The notes under the pieces are model-generated. The model did not search any database. It was not told the DNA's origin and saw only the letters and a program-made list of their open reading frames with translations. Source: Achromobacter spanius (GTDB taxonomy: Bacteria > Pseudomonadota > Gammaproteobacteria > Burkholderiales > Burkholderiaceae_B). Taken from it: a DNA stretch of 64,000 bases. The DNA lies in contig NZ_CP121261.1 in NCBI RefSeq assembly GCF_029637605.1, positions 4,712,001-4,776,000 of the forward strand, in the 5' to 3' direction. A program made the translations under genes and the position numbers. Positions 42,677-51,379 of the stretch are shown piece by piece (position 1 is the first letter of the stretch; each line of letters begins with the position of its first letter).

Positions 42677-43281
42677 TGGCGCCTCGTAACCGGCCCGCGC
42701 GCAGCAGCACCGCGCTGCGCGAACTCAACGGCCTGCGCGTGATGGTCCTGCTTCCGCAGGACGCCGAATCACGCTTGCTGATGTCGCACTTGAAGCGCAT
42801 CGGCTGCGTACCGACGCAACAATGGCCTTTGCCCGAGCGCCTGGGCGCGGATGCCGACGTGGTGGTGCTGCCGATTGAAGAAGACCAGCGCGAGGCCATC
42901 CAGCAGCTGGCGGACAGCCTTACCGAGCTGAGTCCGCCATTGGTCGGCATCGTCGAATACGAAAACCCCGCCACCCTGCAACTGGTGCTGCAAAGCGGTT
43001 GTACCGGCGTCATCGAACGCCCGATCCGGCCCTTCGGCCTGTTGACGCAATTGCTGCTGGCGCGTACCGCGTGGCGCCAGCAGGCCGCCACGCTGGCCCA
43101 TGTGCGCAAGCTGGAAGGCCGCTATGCTGCTGCCAGCAAGGTGGCTACCGCCAAGACCTTGCTGATCGCCCGCGAGGGCATTACCGAACACGAAGCGCAT
43201 CGCCGCATCCAGAGCCGTGCCATGGCCACGCGCTCGTCGCTTGAAGACGTTGCCCAAATCCTTATCAACGAACTGTCCTGA
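42676..43281 (+). CDS. amiR: AmiR, ANTAR RNA-binding antiterminator
   Basis: 201 residues. An N-terminal pseudo-receiver lacks the phosphoacceptor Asp (VVLPIEED in place of a DxD-type site), as in AmiR. A helical linker follows, then a C-terminal ANTAR domain (about 140-200: AKTLLIAREGITEHEAHRRI, MATRSSLEDVAQILI). When AmiC lets it go, it binds paired hexaloop hairpins in the leader mRNA. A GTG at 42673 is an alternative start. Binding to the leader upstream of 35447 is the natural prediction. Confidence 0.92.
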   Translation: MAPRNRPARSSTALRELNGLRVMVLLPQDAESRLLMSHLKRIGCVPTQQWPLPERLGADADVVVLPIEEDQREAIQQLADSLTELSPPLVGIVEYENPATLQLVLQSGCTGVIERPIRPFGLLTQLLLARTAWRQQAATLAHVRKLEGRYAAASKVATAKTLLIAREGITEHEAHRRIQSRAMATRSSLEDVAQILINELS

Positions 43282-43289
43282 ACGCATCC

Positions 43290-44444
43290 ATGACCGCCTT
43301 CTCATTCCAGACTGTTGCCCATCTTGTCGTCGAACCCGGACTGGTCCGCCGCTTGGGCGCGTTGCTGCGCGAACGATACGCGGGCGAACGTGCCGTGCTG
43401 GTGACCGACGCCTTCCTGCATCGCAGCGGCGCATTGCAGCCCGCGCTGGACAGCCTGGCCGCCACCGGCTGGCAGACGCTGGTGATCGACGATGTGGTGG
43501 CTGACCCGCCTGAAGCCGTGGTCGAGGCCGCGGCCGCGCGCACCCGCGCCTTCAATGCCGACATGGTCATCGGATTCGGCGGCGGCTCGTCCATGGATGT
43601 GGCCAAGCTTGTGGCGGTGTTGTGCCAGGGCGACCAGCCGCTGTCGGCCATGTATGGCATCAACCAGGTGCACGGCAAGCGCCTGCCGCTGGTACAGGTG
43701 CCGACCACGGCCGGCACTGGCTCGGAAGTCACGCCCATTTCCATCGTCACTACCGGTGCAACCACCAAGAGCGGCGTGGTCGCGCCGCAGCTCTATGCCA
43801 ATGCCGCCTTTCTGGATGCAGAGCTGACCGTCGGCCTGCCGCCAGCCGCCACGGCCGCCACCGGCGTGGACGCGATGGTTCACGCCATCGAGGCCTACAC
43901 CAGCAAGCGGCTGAAGAATCCGCTGTCGGACCACCTGGCGGTGCTGGCCCTGAAGTTGCTCAGCGCCAATCTGCTGACCGTGTGCCGTGACGGCGGGAAC
44001 CTTCAGGCGCGCTCCGACATGCTGTTGGGCGCGATGCTGGCCGGGCAGGCGTTTGCCAACGCGCCCGTCGGTGGCGTCCATGCCTTGGCGTATCCGGTGG
44101 GCGGCATCTTTCATGTGCCGCACGGGCTGTCCAATGCCTTGGTGCTGCCCGCCGTGCTGCACTTCAATGCCCAGGCCGCCGCGCCGCTGTACGCCGAGCT
44201 GGGTGTGGCGGTGGGCCTGCCGCCAAGCGCGGACGCCGCGTCCGGCGCTGCCGCCTTCATCGCCTTCCTGGAAGACCTGATCCGTCAGGCGCAGTTGCCC
44301 CAAGGCCTGCGTGCGGTGGGAATTACCGAAGCCGACCTGCCCGCGTTGGCCAGCTCGGCCATGGTGCAGCAGCGCTTGTTGATGAATAACCCGCTGCCCA
44401 TTGACGAGGCGCAGGCGCTGGCCATCTATCGCGCGGCGTACTGA
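43290..44444 (+). CDS. Iron-containing alcohol dehydrogenase
   Basis: A 384-residue group III alcohol dehydrogenase. The NAD-binding loop is GFGGGSSMDVAK, and the metal-binding histidines lie in GGVHALAYPVGG and FHVPHGLSNALVLP. It reduces aldehydes or oxidises alcohols. Its place as last gene of the amide operon, eight bases after amiR, suggests the amide substrate carries or yields a hydroxyl or aldehyde group. That is inference only. Confidence 0.9.
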   Translation: MTAFSFQTVAHLVVEPGLVRRLGALLRERYAGERAVLVTDAFLHRSGALQPALDSLAATGWQTLVIDDVVADPPEAVVEAAAARTRAFNADMVIGFGGGSSMDVAKLVAVLCQGDQPLSAMYGINQVHGKRLPLVQVPTTAGTGSEVTPISIVTTGATTKSGVVAPQLYANAAFLDAELTVGLPPAATAATGVDAMVHAIEAYTSKRLKNPLSDHLAVLALKLLSANLLTVCRDGGNLQARSDMLLGAMLAGQAFANAPVGGVHALAYPVGGIFHVPHGLSNALVLPAVLHFNAQAAAPLYAELGVAVGLPPSADAASGAAAFIAFLEDLIRQAQLPQGLRAVGITEADLPALASSAMVQQRLLMNNPLPIDEAQALAIYRAAY

Positions 44445-44458
44445 GCCGCGCATAGCCC

Positions 44459-45349
44459 TTACTGGCCGCCTTCTTGCACCTTGCCGTACTCCCCCACCGC
44501 GATGTCGCGAAACGCCCGGATCAGCGCCAGCCGGGGTGACACCCTGGACCAGATCAACCCGAAGCGGCGCGGCTCGCAGTGTTCGGGCAACGGCAAAGCC
44601 AAGAGGCCCAGCCGCTCGATCGCGCCATTGGTTGATTGCGGCAGGATCGCCACGCCCAGGTCGCGGCTGACCATCACCGCGATCGACTCGACGGCGTTCA
44701 GTTCGAAGCGTTCGCGCGGCGTGATGCCCACGCGCCGCAGATAGTCGTCAACATGACGGCCGCCCCAGTCGCTGCGTTGATAGCGGATGAACGGCTCGGT
44801 GGTCAGCAGGCTGTGCGGATGCCGCCCGGCATGGCGGGGCGCCGCTGCCAGCACATAGGGTTCTTCGCGCAGCAACTGCCAGCCCAGGCTTTTGGAGAGC
44901 GGGTAAGGCGCTTCCAGGGCGATGGCGGCGTCCAGCTCGCCGCTTTCGATGGCGGGATAGAAGCGCACCGAGTGCCCCGGCTGAATCTCCACGTTGATCA
45001 GCGGATGGCGGCTGACCAGGTGTTCCAGGATGGCCGGCACCATGGAATTCAAGGCGGTGTTGCCCGCACCCAGCCTGAGCTCTCCCATCATTTCGTCGGA
45101 CCGCGCCAGGTAGCGGATCTTCTCGATACGCTCCAGAACCTCGCGCATGGGGCCGATCAGTTCAATCGCCTTGGCCGTCAGGTGCACCGTGCGGCCGGCG
45201 CGCGCCACCAGCAGCACGCCCAGTTCCTGTTCCAGTTTGCGCACTTGCTGCGCCACGGCGCCATGGGTCAGCCCCAGGCGCCGAGCGGCCTCGGCCATGG
45301 AGCCATGCTGGCCCACGGCGGCTAGCGTATGTAGGAAGTCGGTGTTCAT
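44459..45349 (-). CDS. LysR-family regulator of the CoA-ester cluster
   Basis: A 296-residue LysR protein. The helix-turn-helix is AAVGQHGSMAEAARRLGLTH with GAVAQQVRKLEQELG. The effector domain contains GELRLGAGNTALNSMVP. It is divergent from the CoA-ester lyase gene, with a perfect dyad directly before its start. It is convergent with the alcohol dehydrogenase gene. Confidence 0.88.
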   Translation of the reverse strand: MNTDFLHTLAAVGQHGSMAEAARRLGLTHGAVAQQVRKLEQELGVLLVARAGRTVHLTAKAIELIGPMREVLERIEKIRYLARSDEMMGELRLGAGNTALNSMVPAILEHLVSRHPLINVEIQPGHSVRFYPAIESGELDAAIALEAPYPLSKSLGWQLLREEPYVLAAAPRHAGRHPHSLLTTEPFIRYQRSDWGGRHVDDYLRRVGITPRERFELNAVESIAVMVSRDLGVAILPQSTNGAIERLGLLALPLPEHCEPRRFGLIWSRVSPRLALIRAFRDIAVGEYGKVQEGGQ

Positions 45350-45350
45350 A

Positions 45351-45369
45351 ACGATAGATATTCTATCGT
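45351..45369. promoter_or_regulatory. LysR operator dyad
   Basis: ACGATAGA-TAT-TCTATCGT, a perfect 8-bp dyad one base from the lysR start codon, with a further TATCGT half-site at about 45372. It is a good candidate for both autoregulation and activation of the divergent operon at 45435. Confidence 0.6.
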
Positions 45370-45434
45370 CTTATCGTAATTTGGCTGTCCCCTGACGGCG
45401 TGGCGCAGCGCCACAATGCCACCAGGAGGCACCA

Positions 45435-46280
45435 ATGAGAAGCAAGCTATTCGTGCCGGGTTCGCGCCCGGACCTCTTCGATAAAGCCATGGCCAGCCAG
45501 GCGGATGCGCTGTCCTTCGACCTGGAAGACGCGGTTGCGCCCACCCGCAAGCAAGAGGCGCGCAGCGCCCTGGCCTACTGGTTGGCGTCGCCCGGTTTCG
45601 CGGCGGCACAGGCCCTACATCCCAAGAAAATTATCGTTCGCGTGAATGCGGCCGATACCCCGTACTTTGCCGCCGACCTGGACGCGTTGGGCGGCTTGCC
45701 GATTGACCTCTTGAATCTGCCCAAGGTGGAAAGCGTCACGGCGCTGTGCGAGGCTGCCGGCCAAGCCATTGCCGCCGGCTTCCAGAATGAGTTCCTGATC
45801 ACCGTGGAAACCCCGCGCGCCTTGGCCAGCGCGGCCGAATTGGCCGCCGCGCATCCGCGTGTGGCCGGTTTGCAATTGGGCCTGGCCGACCTGTTCGAGC
45901 CGCTGGGCATAGACCGTTATCAACCCGAAACGCTGCGCGCCGTGATGCTGTCCTTGCGGTTGGGCGCGGGTTGCGCGGGCAAGTACGCCATGGACGCGGC
46001 CTATGCCCGCGTGCGCGATGCCGAAGGTTTTCGCGCCGAAGCGAAGCTGGCCCGTTCGCTGGGCTTTCTGGGCAAGTCCTGCGTGCACCCCAGCCAGATC
46101 GCCATTGCCAACGAGGTGTTCGGCTTCAGCGCCGAAGAGGTTGCCGAGGCCGAACGCATCGTATCGGCCAGCCGCGAGCAAGACGGCGTGGGCGCGTTCC
46201 TGCTGGACGGAAAAATGATCGACGCGCCCTTCGTGCAGCGCGCCCGCGACGTGCTGCTGGCAGCCGGCCGCGCGGCCTGA
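45435..46280 (+). CDS. HpcH/HpaI (CitE-like) CoA-ester lyase
   Basis: A 281-residue TIM-barrel lyase of the citrate-lyase-beta family, which includes malyl- and citramalyl-CoA lyases. Signs: SKLFVPGSRPDLF, the LEDAVAPTRK metal-binding segment (Glu/Asp) and GKSCVHPSQIAI at the C-terminus. It opens an operon with a CoA transferase, so activation of an organic acid and C-C cleavage of its CoA ester is the likely route. Confidence 0.88.
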   Translation: MRSKLFVPGSRPDLFDKAMASQADALSFDLEDAVAPTRKQEARSALAYWLASPGFAAAQALHPKKIIVRVNAADTPYFAADLDALGGLPIDLLNLPKVESVTALCEAAGQAIAAGFQNEFLITVETPRALASAAELAAAHPRVAGLQLGLADLFEPLGIDRYQPETLRAVMLSLRLGAGCAGKYAMDAAYARVRDAEGFRAEAKLARSLGFLGKSCVHPSQIAIANEVFGFSAEEVAEAERIVSASREQDGVGAFLLDGKMIDAPFVQRARDVLLAAGRAA

Positions 46281-46316
46281 AGCGCGCCGGGCCATGAATA
46301 TTGAGTGAAGCGAAAT

Positions 46317-47588
46317 ATGGAATTTGAATCTTCCGCCAGCCTGCCGCTGGCAGGCATCAAAGTGCTGGACCTGAGCGCCTACATTGCCGGCCCCTACGGC
46401 TGCGCCTTGCTGGGCGACATGGGTGCCGACGTGATCAAGGTTGAGCCGCCCGAAGGCGACAACCTGCGCAAATACCCGTCAACACTGGCATCGGAAAGCC
46501 GCGCCTTTCTGGGCATCAACCGCAACAAGCGTGGCCTGTGCCTGAACCTGAAGGACGAGGCCGGCCACGACGTGCTGCTTCGGCTGGTGCGCGAGGCCGA
46601 CGTGCTGGTCCACAACTTCCGGCCGGGTGTGCCGGAACGGTTGCGGATCGACTTCGCCACCCTGTCGGCCGTGAACCCGCGCCTGATCTATTGCGCCATG
46701 ACGGGCTATGGCGCGGTGGGCCCGATGGCGCGCCACGCGGGTTACGACCAGGTGCTGCAATCGATGACGGGCATGTGCGCGGCGCAGGCCAAGGCCGACG
46801 GCCCGCCCGAAGTGTTGTACGGATCGGTGGTGGACTACTACGGCGCCGCGTTGATCTCGAACAGCGTGTCGGCGGCGCTGTACCAGCGCGAGAAGACGGG
46901 CCGGGGCCAGGCCATCGAGGTCTCCTTGCTGGGCAGCGCGCTGGCCATGCAATCGGCCCGCCTGGTGTGGGCCGAAGGCGAGCCGCGCCACATCGAGCGC
47001 GACATGCGCTCGGGCGGTATCACGGGTATTCATCCCACGCGCGAAGGCCATCTGTATTTGTCAGCCAACACGCCGCATTTCTGGCGCGCGCTGTGCGGCC
47101 ATCTGGATCTGCCGGAGCTGGCGGACCACCCGGATTACGACACCGTCAAGAAGCGCGCGGCGCAAGCGGCCGTGCTGGTGCCGCTGGTACGCCAGGCCTT
47201 GTCGCGCGCATCGGCCCGTGAATGGGCGGAGCGCTTTGGTCAGAGCGTGCCCTGCGCCGAGGTGCGGCCGGTGGAAGATATGTTCGACCACCCGCAGGTT
47301 GAAGCGATGGGGCTGATGCGCCCCTATCACAGCAAGCAGGCGGGCAATTATCTGGGCCTGGCGCAATGGGCGCATTTCGGTGCGTTTGGCGATGCCCAGG
47401 CCAGCGTAGGCAAGACCTCCGAAGAAGCCACCGAGAACCCCACGGGAAGCGCCAACGAGGGCACCAACAACGGCGCAACCGCCCGCGCTGCGCCGAGTCT
47501 GGGGGAACACAGCGAAAAAATACTGTCCACCCTGGGATACACCACGCAGGAAATCGAGCAATTAATGCAGTCCGCCGTGGTGCAATAA
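46317..47588 (+). CDS. CaiB/BaiF (type III) CoA transferase
   Basis: 423 residues. Family III CoA transferase with the N-terminal DLSAYIAGPYGCALLGDMGA, the substrate loop NRNKRGLCLNLKD and catalytic Asp173 (VVDYYGAAL). It moves CoA to a carboxylic acid. ATG 46317 is chosen; GTG 46305 adds four residues. A Thr/Asn-rich insertion near residues 365-395 (between family blocks) looks like a variable surface loop. It follows the CoA-ester lyase by 36 bases. Confidence 0.87.
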   Translation: MEFESSASLPLAGIKVLDLSAYIAGPYGCALLGDMGADVIKVEPPEGDNLRKYPSTLASESRAFLGINRNKRGLCLNLKDEAGHDVLLRLVREADVLVHNFRPGVPERLRIDFATLSAVNPRLIYCAMTGYGAVGPMARHAGYDQVLQSMTGMCAAQAKADGPPEVLYGSVVDYYGAALISNSVSAALYQREKTGRGQAIEVSLLGSALAMQSARLVWAEGEPRHIERDMRSGGITGIHPTREGHLYLSANTPHFWRALCGHLDLPELADHPDYDTVKKRAAQAAVLVPLVRQALSRASAREWAERFGQSVPCAEVRPVEDMFDHPQVEAMGLMRPYHSKQAGNYLGLAQWAHFGAFGDAQASVGKTSEEATENPTGSANEGTNNGATARAAPSLGEHSEKILSTLGYTTQEIEQLMQSAVVQ

Positions 47589-47643
47589 GCCGTAACAAAA
47601 CGATAGCAAAATTCGTCCATCGCAGGACGAGGAGACAGCAGCC

Positions 47644-48648
47644 ATGAATCAAGCAAGCCGCTACCGGCATCGGCCGGAAGGATCGAATTGGGGAGACTTC
47701 GGGCACGACGACCAGCTCGGCACCCTGAATCATCTGGACAGCCAGGCGCGCTTGGCCGCCATTGCTGAAATTCAGACCGGCCTGTCGTTCTCGCTTAGCC
47801 TGCCGCTGAACGTACCGCGCGCGCCGGTGCTGAACCCGCGCCGCAAGGGCCCGGTGATCCAGCCCGCTGAAAAGAATGGCGTGCCGGTCTACCGCTACCC
47901 CCTGGCGCGCGACGTGCCCGGCGCCACCGACGTCGTCAGCGATGACCGCGTCACCCTGTCGCCGCAGTACTCCACACAATGGGACGCGCTGGGCCATGTG
48001 GGCTCGATGTACGACGCGCATGGCACCGGCGACGCACAGCCCACCGGCTACAACGGCTTTGCCGTCAGCGAACCGCAAGCCGACAACTTCACCGGCACCC
48101 AAGACCTGTCCATCGCGCCGATGGCACGGCACGGCATTCAGGGCCGTGGCGTGATGGTGGACCTGCGCGCCCGCTTTGGCGATGCGCACCGCAAGGTGTC
48201 CTACCGCGACCTGATGGACGTGATGCAGGCCGATGGCGTGCAGGTGAAGCCGGGCGACGTGCTGTGCCTGCACACGGGTCTGGCCGATCTGGCGCTGACC
48301 CTGGGCGACGACGAACAAGACCGGCTCAAGACCAGTTGCTGCGTGCTGGATGGCGCGGATGCGCAACTGCTGGCCTGGATCAAGGACAGCCGCATCGCGG
48401 CCATCGCCGCCGACAACCACGCGGTGGAACTGCGCAACCATCATCTGGACACGGGCACGGGGCCGCTATTGCCCCTGCACGAACAATGCCTGTTCAAGCT
48501 GGGCCTGCCGCTGGGCGAGCTTTGGCACCTGACCCCGCTGGCGCAATGGTTGCGCCAGCATGGCCGACACGCCTTCTTCCTGACCGCCGCACCGATGTAC
48601 GTGCCCGGCCTGGTGGGCGCGCCGGTCAACCCCATCGCGACCGTCTGA
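47644..48648 (+). CDS. Cyclase-family (kynurenine-formamidase-like) hydrolase
   Basis: A 334-residue metal-dependent hydrolase of the cyclase family. It carries SNWGDFGHDDQLGTLNHL, the metal-site region STQWDALGHVGS, and VLCLHTGLADLA. Relatives hydrolyse N-formylkynurenine, isatin or cyclic amides and imides. The substrate here is unknown. It is in the CoA-transferase operon, 56 bases after the previous gene with an AGGAGA site. Confidence 0.82.
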   Translation: MNQASRYRHRPEGSNWGDFGHDDQLGTLNHLDSQARLAAIAEIQTGLSFSLSLPLNVPRAPVLNPRRKGPVIQPAEKNGVPVYRYPLARDVPGATDVVSDDRVTLSPQYSTQWDALGHVGSMYDAHGTGDAQPTGYNGFAVSEPQADNFTGTQDLSIAPMARHGIQGRGVMVDLRARFGDAHRKVSYRDLMDVMQADGVQVKPGDVLCLHTGLADLALTLGDDEQDRLKTSCCVLDGADAQLLAWIKDSRIAAIAADNHAVELRNHHLDTGTGPLLPLHEQCLFKLGLPLGELWHLTPLAQWLRQHGRHAFFLTAAPMYVPGLVGAPVNPIATV

Positions 48649-48721
48649 CTTTTTCCGGCGGATCGCGCCACGATTCCATGATCCATTTCACATCCCCGTA
48701 GGGGGGACTTGAGGAGCACAC

Positions 48722-49690
48722 ATGAAGAAGACCTACATCGCGGCCCTGGCCGCCACCATTGGCCTGGCCAGCGCGTTGGGCACGGCCCACGCCGCCGGTT
48801 ATCCCGACCAGCCCATCACGCTGGTGGTGCCGTATTCCGCGGGCGGCGGCGCCGACAACGCCGCGCGCATCATCGCGCAAGGCATGAGCGAAGTGGCCGG
48901 CCAAAGCGTGGTCATCGAAAACAAGGGCGGCGCCAGCGGCGCGATCGGCGCGTCTTACGTGGCGCGTGCGAAGCCGGACGGCTACACGGTGCTGTACGAC
49001 GCATCCGCCTTCGCCATCAACCCGGCGCTGCGCAAGCTGCCCTACGACGTGAAGAAAGACTTTGTGCCGGTCTCGCAGGCCATCAGCGTGCCGAACATCC
49101 TGGTGGCGGCGCCCGGCTCGGCCTTCAACAACCTGCCTGACTTCATCACGGCCGCGCGTGCCAACCCGGGCCGCTACACCTTCGCGTCCTACGGCCCCGG
49201 CAGCCTGGCGCAGATGGCCGCCGAACTGCTCAAGAAAGACGCGGGCATCGATGTGGTGCACGTGCCGTACAAGGGCGGCGCCCCGGCCATCGTTGACGTC
49301 ATGGGCGGGCAGGTCGACGTCTATTTCGCCAACGCCGCGTCCAGCCTCAACTACGTCAGCGGCGGCAAGCTGAAGGCGCTGGCGGTGTCGTCGGCCAAGC
49401 GCATGCCCGAACTGCCGAAGGTGGCCACCGTTGGCGAAGCCGGCATCAAGGACTTTGACGTGTCGGAATGGAACGGCTTCTTCCTGCCCGCCGGTTCCGA
49501 CCCCGCCGTGGTCGCCAAGCTGCAAGACCTGGTGCAAAAAGCGCTGGCTCGCCCCGACACCCGCGAAAAGCTCGGCAAGCTGGGCCTGACTGCGGTGGGC
49601 AGCAGCGCGGCTGACTTCGCCAAGTTCGTTGACGCCGAACAAGTGCGCTGGGCCGAAGTCGTGAAAGCCAATAACATCTCGGTGAATTGA
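48722..49690 (+). CDS. Bug-family TTT substrate-binding protein
   Basis: A 322-residue periplasmic binding protein of the tripartite tricarboxylate transport type, with a Sec signal (AALAATIGLASALGTAHAA). Family marks: YPDQPITLVVPYSAGGGADN, GQSVVIENKGGASG and DVMGGQVDVYFA. These orphan binding proteins are amplified in Bordetella and Achromobacter and typically bind carboxylates. No TctA/TctB gene lies next to it. The ligand is probably the acid metabolised by the operon. Confidence 0.9.
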   Translation: MKKTYIAALAATIGLASALGTAHAAGYPDQPITLVVPYSAGGGADNAARIIAQGMSEVAGQSVVIENKGGASGAIGASYVARAKPDGYTVLYDASAFAINPALRKLPYDVKKDFVPVSQAISVPNILVAAPGSAFNNLPDFITAARANPGRYTFASYGPGSLAQMAAELLKKDAGIDVVHVPYKGGAPAIVDVMGGQVDVYFANAASSLNYVSGGKLKALAVSSAKRMPELPKVATVGEAGIKDFDVSEWNGFFLPAGSDPAVVAKLQDLVQKALARPDTREKLGKLGLTAVGSSAADFAKFVDAEQVRWAEVVKANNISVN

Positions 49691-49757
49691 TCGATAGGGG
49701 GGCGCGGGCGGATTCTGTCCGTGCCCCTGTCCTGAAGCAGTCACGGGAGGTGCATAG

Positions 49758-50216
49758 ATGAGCCGGGAAGACGATTTCGAACGCGGTTTGGCCAACCGCC
49801 GCGCCGTGCTGGGCGATGAATGGGTGCAGCGCTCGCTGGACCGCGCCACCACGTTCACGGCCGACTACCAGAACCTGATCACGCGCTATGCCTGGCACGA
49901 CATCTGGAGCCGCCCGGGCTTGCCGCACAAGGCCCGGCGCATGATGGTGCTGGCGGTGACGCTGTCGCTGGGCCGCTGGGAAGAGTTCGAGCTGCATGTG
50001 CGCGCCGCGTTGACGGCGCCGGATGACTCGCGCCTGACGCCCGACGAGCTCAAGGAAGTATTGCTGCAGAACGCGATCTACGCGGGCGTGCCGGCCGCCA
50101 ACACCGCGTTCAATCTGGCGCAGGCCATCCTGCGCGAGGTCGCCGACCAGATCGGCTATGACCTGACGGCCGCGGACCCGCGCCAGGCGGATCTGTTTGG
50201 CGGCGCGTCTTCCTGA
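49758..50216 (+). CDS. Carboxymuconolactone-decarboxylase-like (AhpD-fold) protein
   Basis: 152 residues of the CMD family. It has the helix block RNL-like YQNLITRYAWHDIWSRPGLP, then SLGRWEEFELHVRAALT and VLLQNAIYAGVPAANTAF. PcaC decarboxylates 4-carboxymuconolactone. The AhpD CxxC pair is absent, so a decarboxylase or lyase role is likelier than redox. With no other beta-ketoadipate genes nearby its substrate is uncertain. Confidence 0.85.
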   Translation: MSREDDFERGLANRRAVLGDEWVQRSLDRATTFTADYQNLITRYAWHDIWSRPGLPHKARRMMVLAVTLSLGRWEEFELHVRAALTAPDDSRLTPDELKEVLLQNAIYAGVPAANTAFNLAQAILREVADQIGYDLTAADPRQADLFGGASS

Positions 50217-50287
50217 TTCAAGCTTGTCTTTGCCCGGGGCCGGAGTGAAAATCGCCGCTTGGCGTGCTGCGTGGCAGCACATGGACG

Positions 50288-51235
50288 ATGTCAGATCCGG
50301 TCGCCAGGGGAAACGCCGTGAAGGATGCAGTCCAATACCAGACGCACACCGTAGCCGAGCTTGCACCTGACTCATCGCTGAAGTGGCTGTACCGATGCGC
50401 GATGAGCTTGCTCAAGCATCCTGTCGACGACGCCATCGCCGAGCAGTTGTCCTTCATGGGCGAAACATCGGATGTCGACCGCGCCTGGTTCATCGAATAC
50501 CGGCCCGACATGCTTCGGTTTCGCAACACCCATGAATGGTGCCGGGGCCAGACGCAACCTTTCGTCGCCGAGCTTCAGGATGTGCCCACGACGCTGATCG
50601 CGTGGCTGCACAAGTTCATGGTGCAAGGCTATGCCGTGGCCATCCACGATGTGCACGACCTGCCGCGCACCGCGCGCATCATCCAGGCGGAATTCGTGCG
50701 CCAGGGCAACAAGAGCGTGCTGAGCGTGCCGGTATTCCACGACAAGAAGCTATGCGGAATCATCGGCTTCGACACCACCGTCCTGCATCGGACCTGGTCT
50801 GTCGCCGAGATCAACGCCTTGTACCAATGCGCCAATCTGATCGGGCAGGCCAAATATTCGCAACGCCTGGAGAGAAACCGGAAGGCGATGCACGAAAGCT
50901 CGATGTCGGTGGTGTATCTGACAATGCGCGGCGTGGTGCGCGGCGTGCAGCCCGAGACGATCGTGGGTGTGCGATCGGCCGGCAACTACAGCGAGATCTG
51001 GCTGGAAGATGGCTCAATGGTGCTGGACTCCCGCGCCTTGGGGCTGTGGTCGACCTTGCTGCCCGAAAAGATTTTCTTCCGGGTCCACCGCACCGCCATT
51101 GCCAACGCTTTGCATGTCATGGACGTCGACCGCCGCAGCGTCGACAAGTGGCTGATCCGGATGCGATCGGTGGAGAGCGCCTGGCCGGTGTCGCGCTCGT
51201 ACCGACGCTTGCTGCGCGAACGCATGGGGATTTGA
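50288..51235 (+). CDS. GAF-LytTR transcription regulator
   Basis: 315 residues. A GAF sensor domain (about residues 40-190; LSVPVFHDKKLCGIIGFDT) is followed by a C-terminal LytTR DNA-binding domain (VGVRSAGNYSEIWLEDG, IFFRVHRTAIANALHV). There is no receiver domain, so it senses a ligand directly. GTG 50264 is an alternative start. The gene is upstream of the serine hydrolase and outer-membrane genes on the same strand and may control them. Confidence 0.82.
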   Translation: MSDPVARGNAVKDAVQYQTHTVAELAPDSSLKWLYRCAMSLLKHPVDDAIAEQLSFMGETSDVDRAWFIEYRPDMLRFRNTHEWCRGQTQPFVAELQDVPTTLIAWLHKFMVQGYAVAIHDVHDLPRTARIIQAEFVRQGNKSVLSVPVFHDKKLCGIIGFDTTVLHRTWSVAEINALYQCANLIGQAKYSQRLERNRKAMHESSMSVVYLTMRGVVRGVQPETIVGVRSAGNYSEIWLEDGSMVLDSRALGLWSTLLPEKIFFRVHRTAIANALHVMDVDRRSVDKWLIRMRSVESAWPVSRSYRRLLRERMGI

Positions 51236-51379
51236 CTCGGGGATTTGACCCCCGCCGCCATGCCATTCGTCATGCCGGAATGTTGTTTCGTCCTTGCAAT
51301 GTGGCCAATGCCGAAGTTTTTGGGATCATCTCGCTTGGCGGGGTTTCCCGCTTTCCCGAGCTATCTAGAGAGAATCGGC

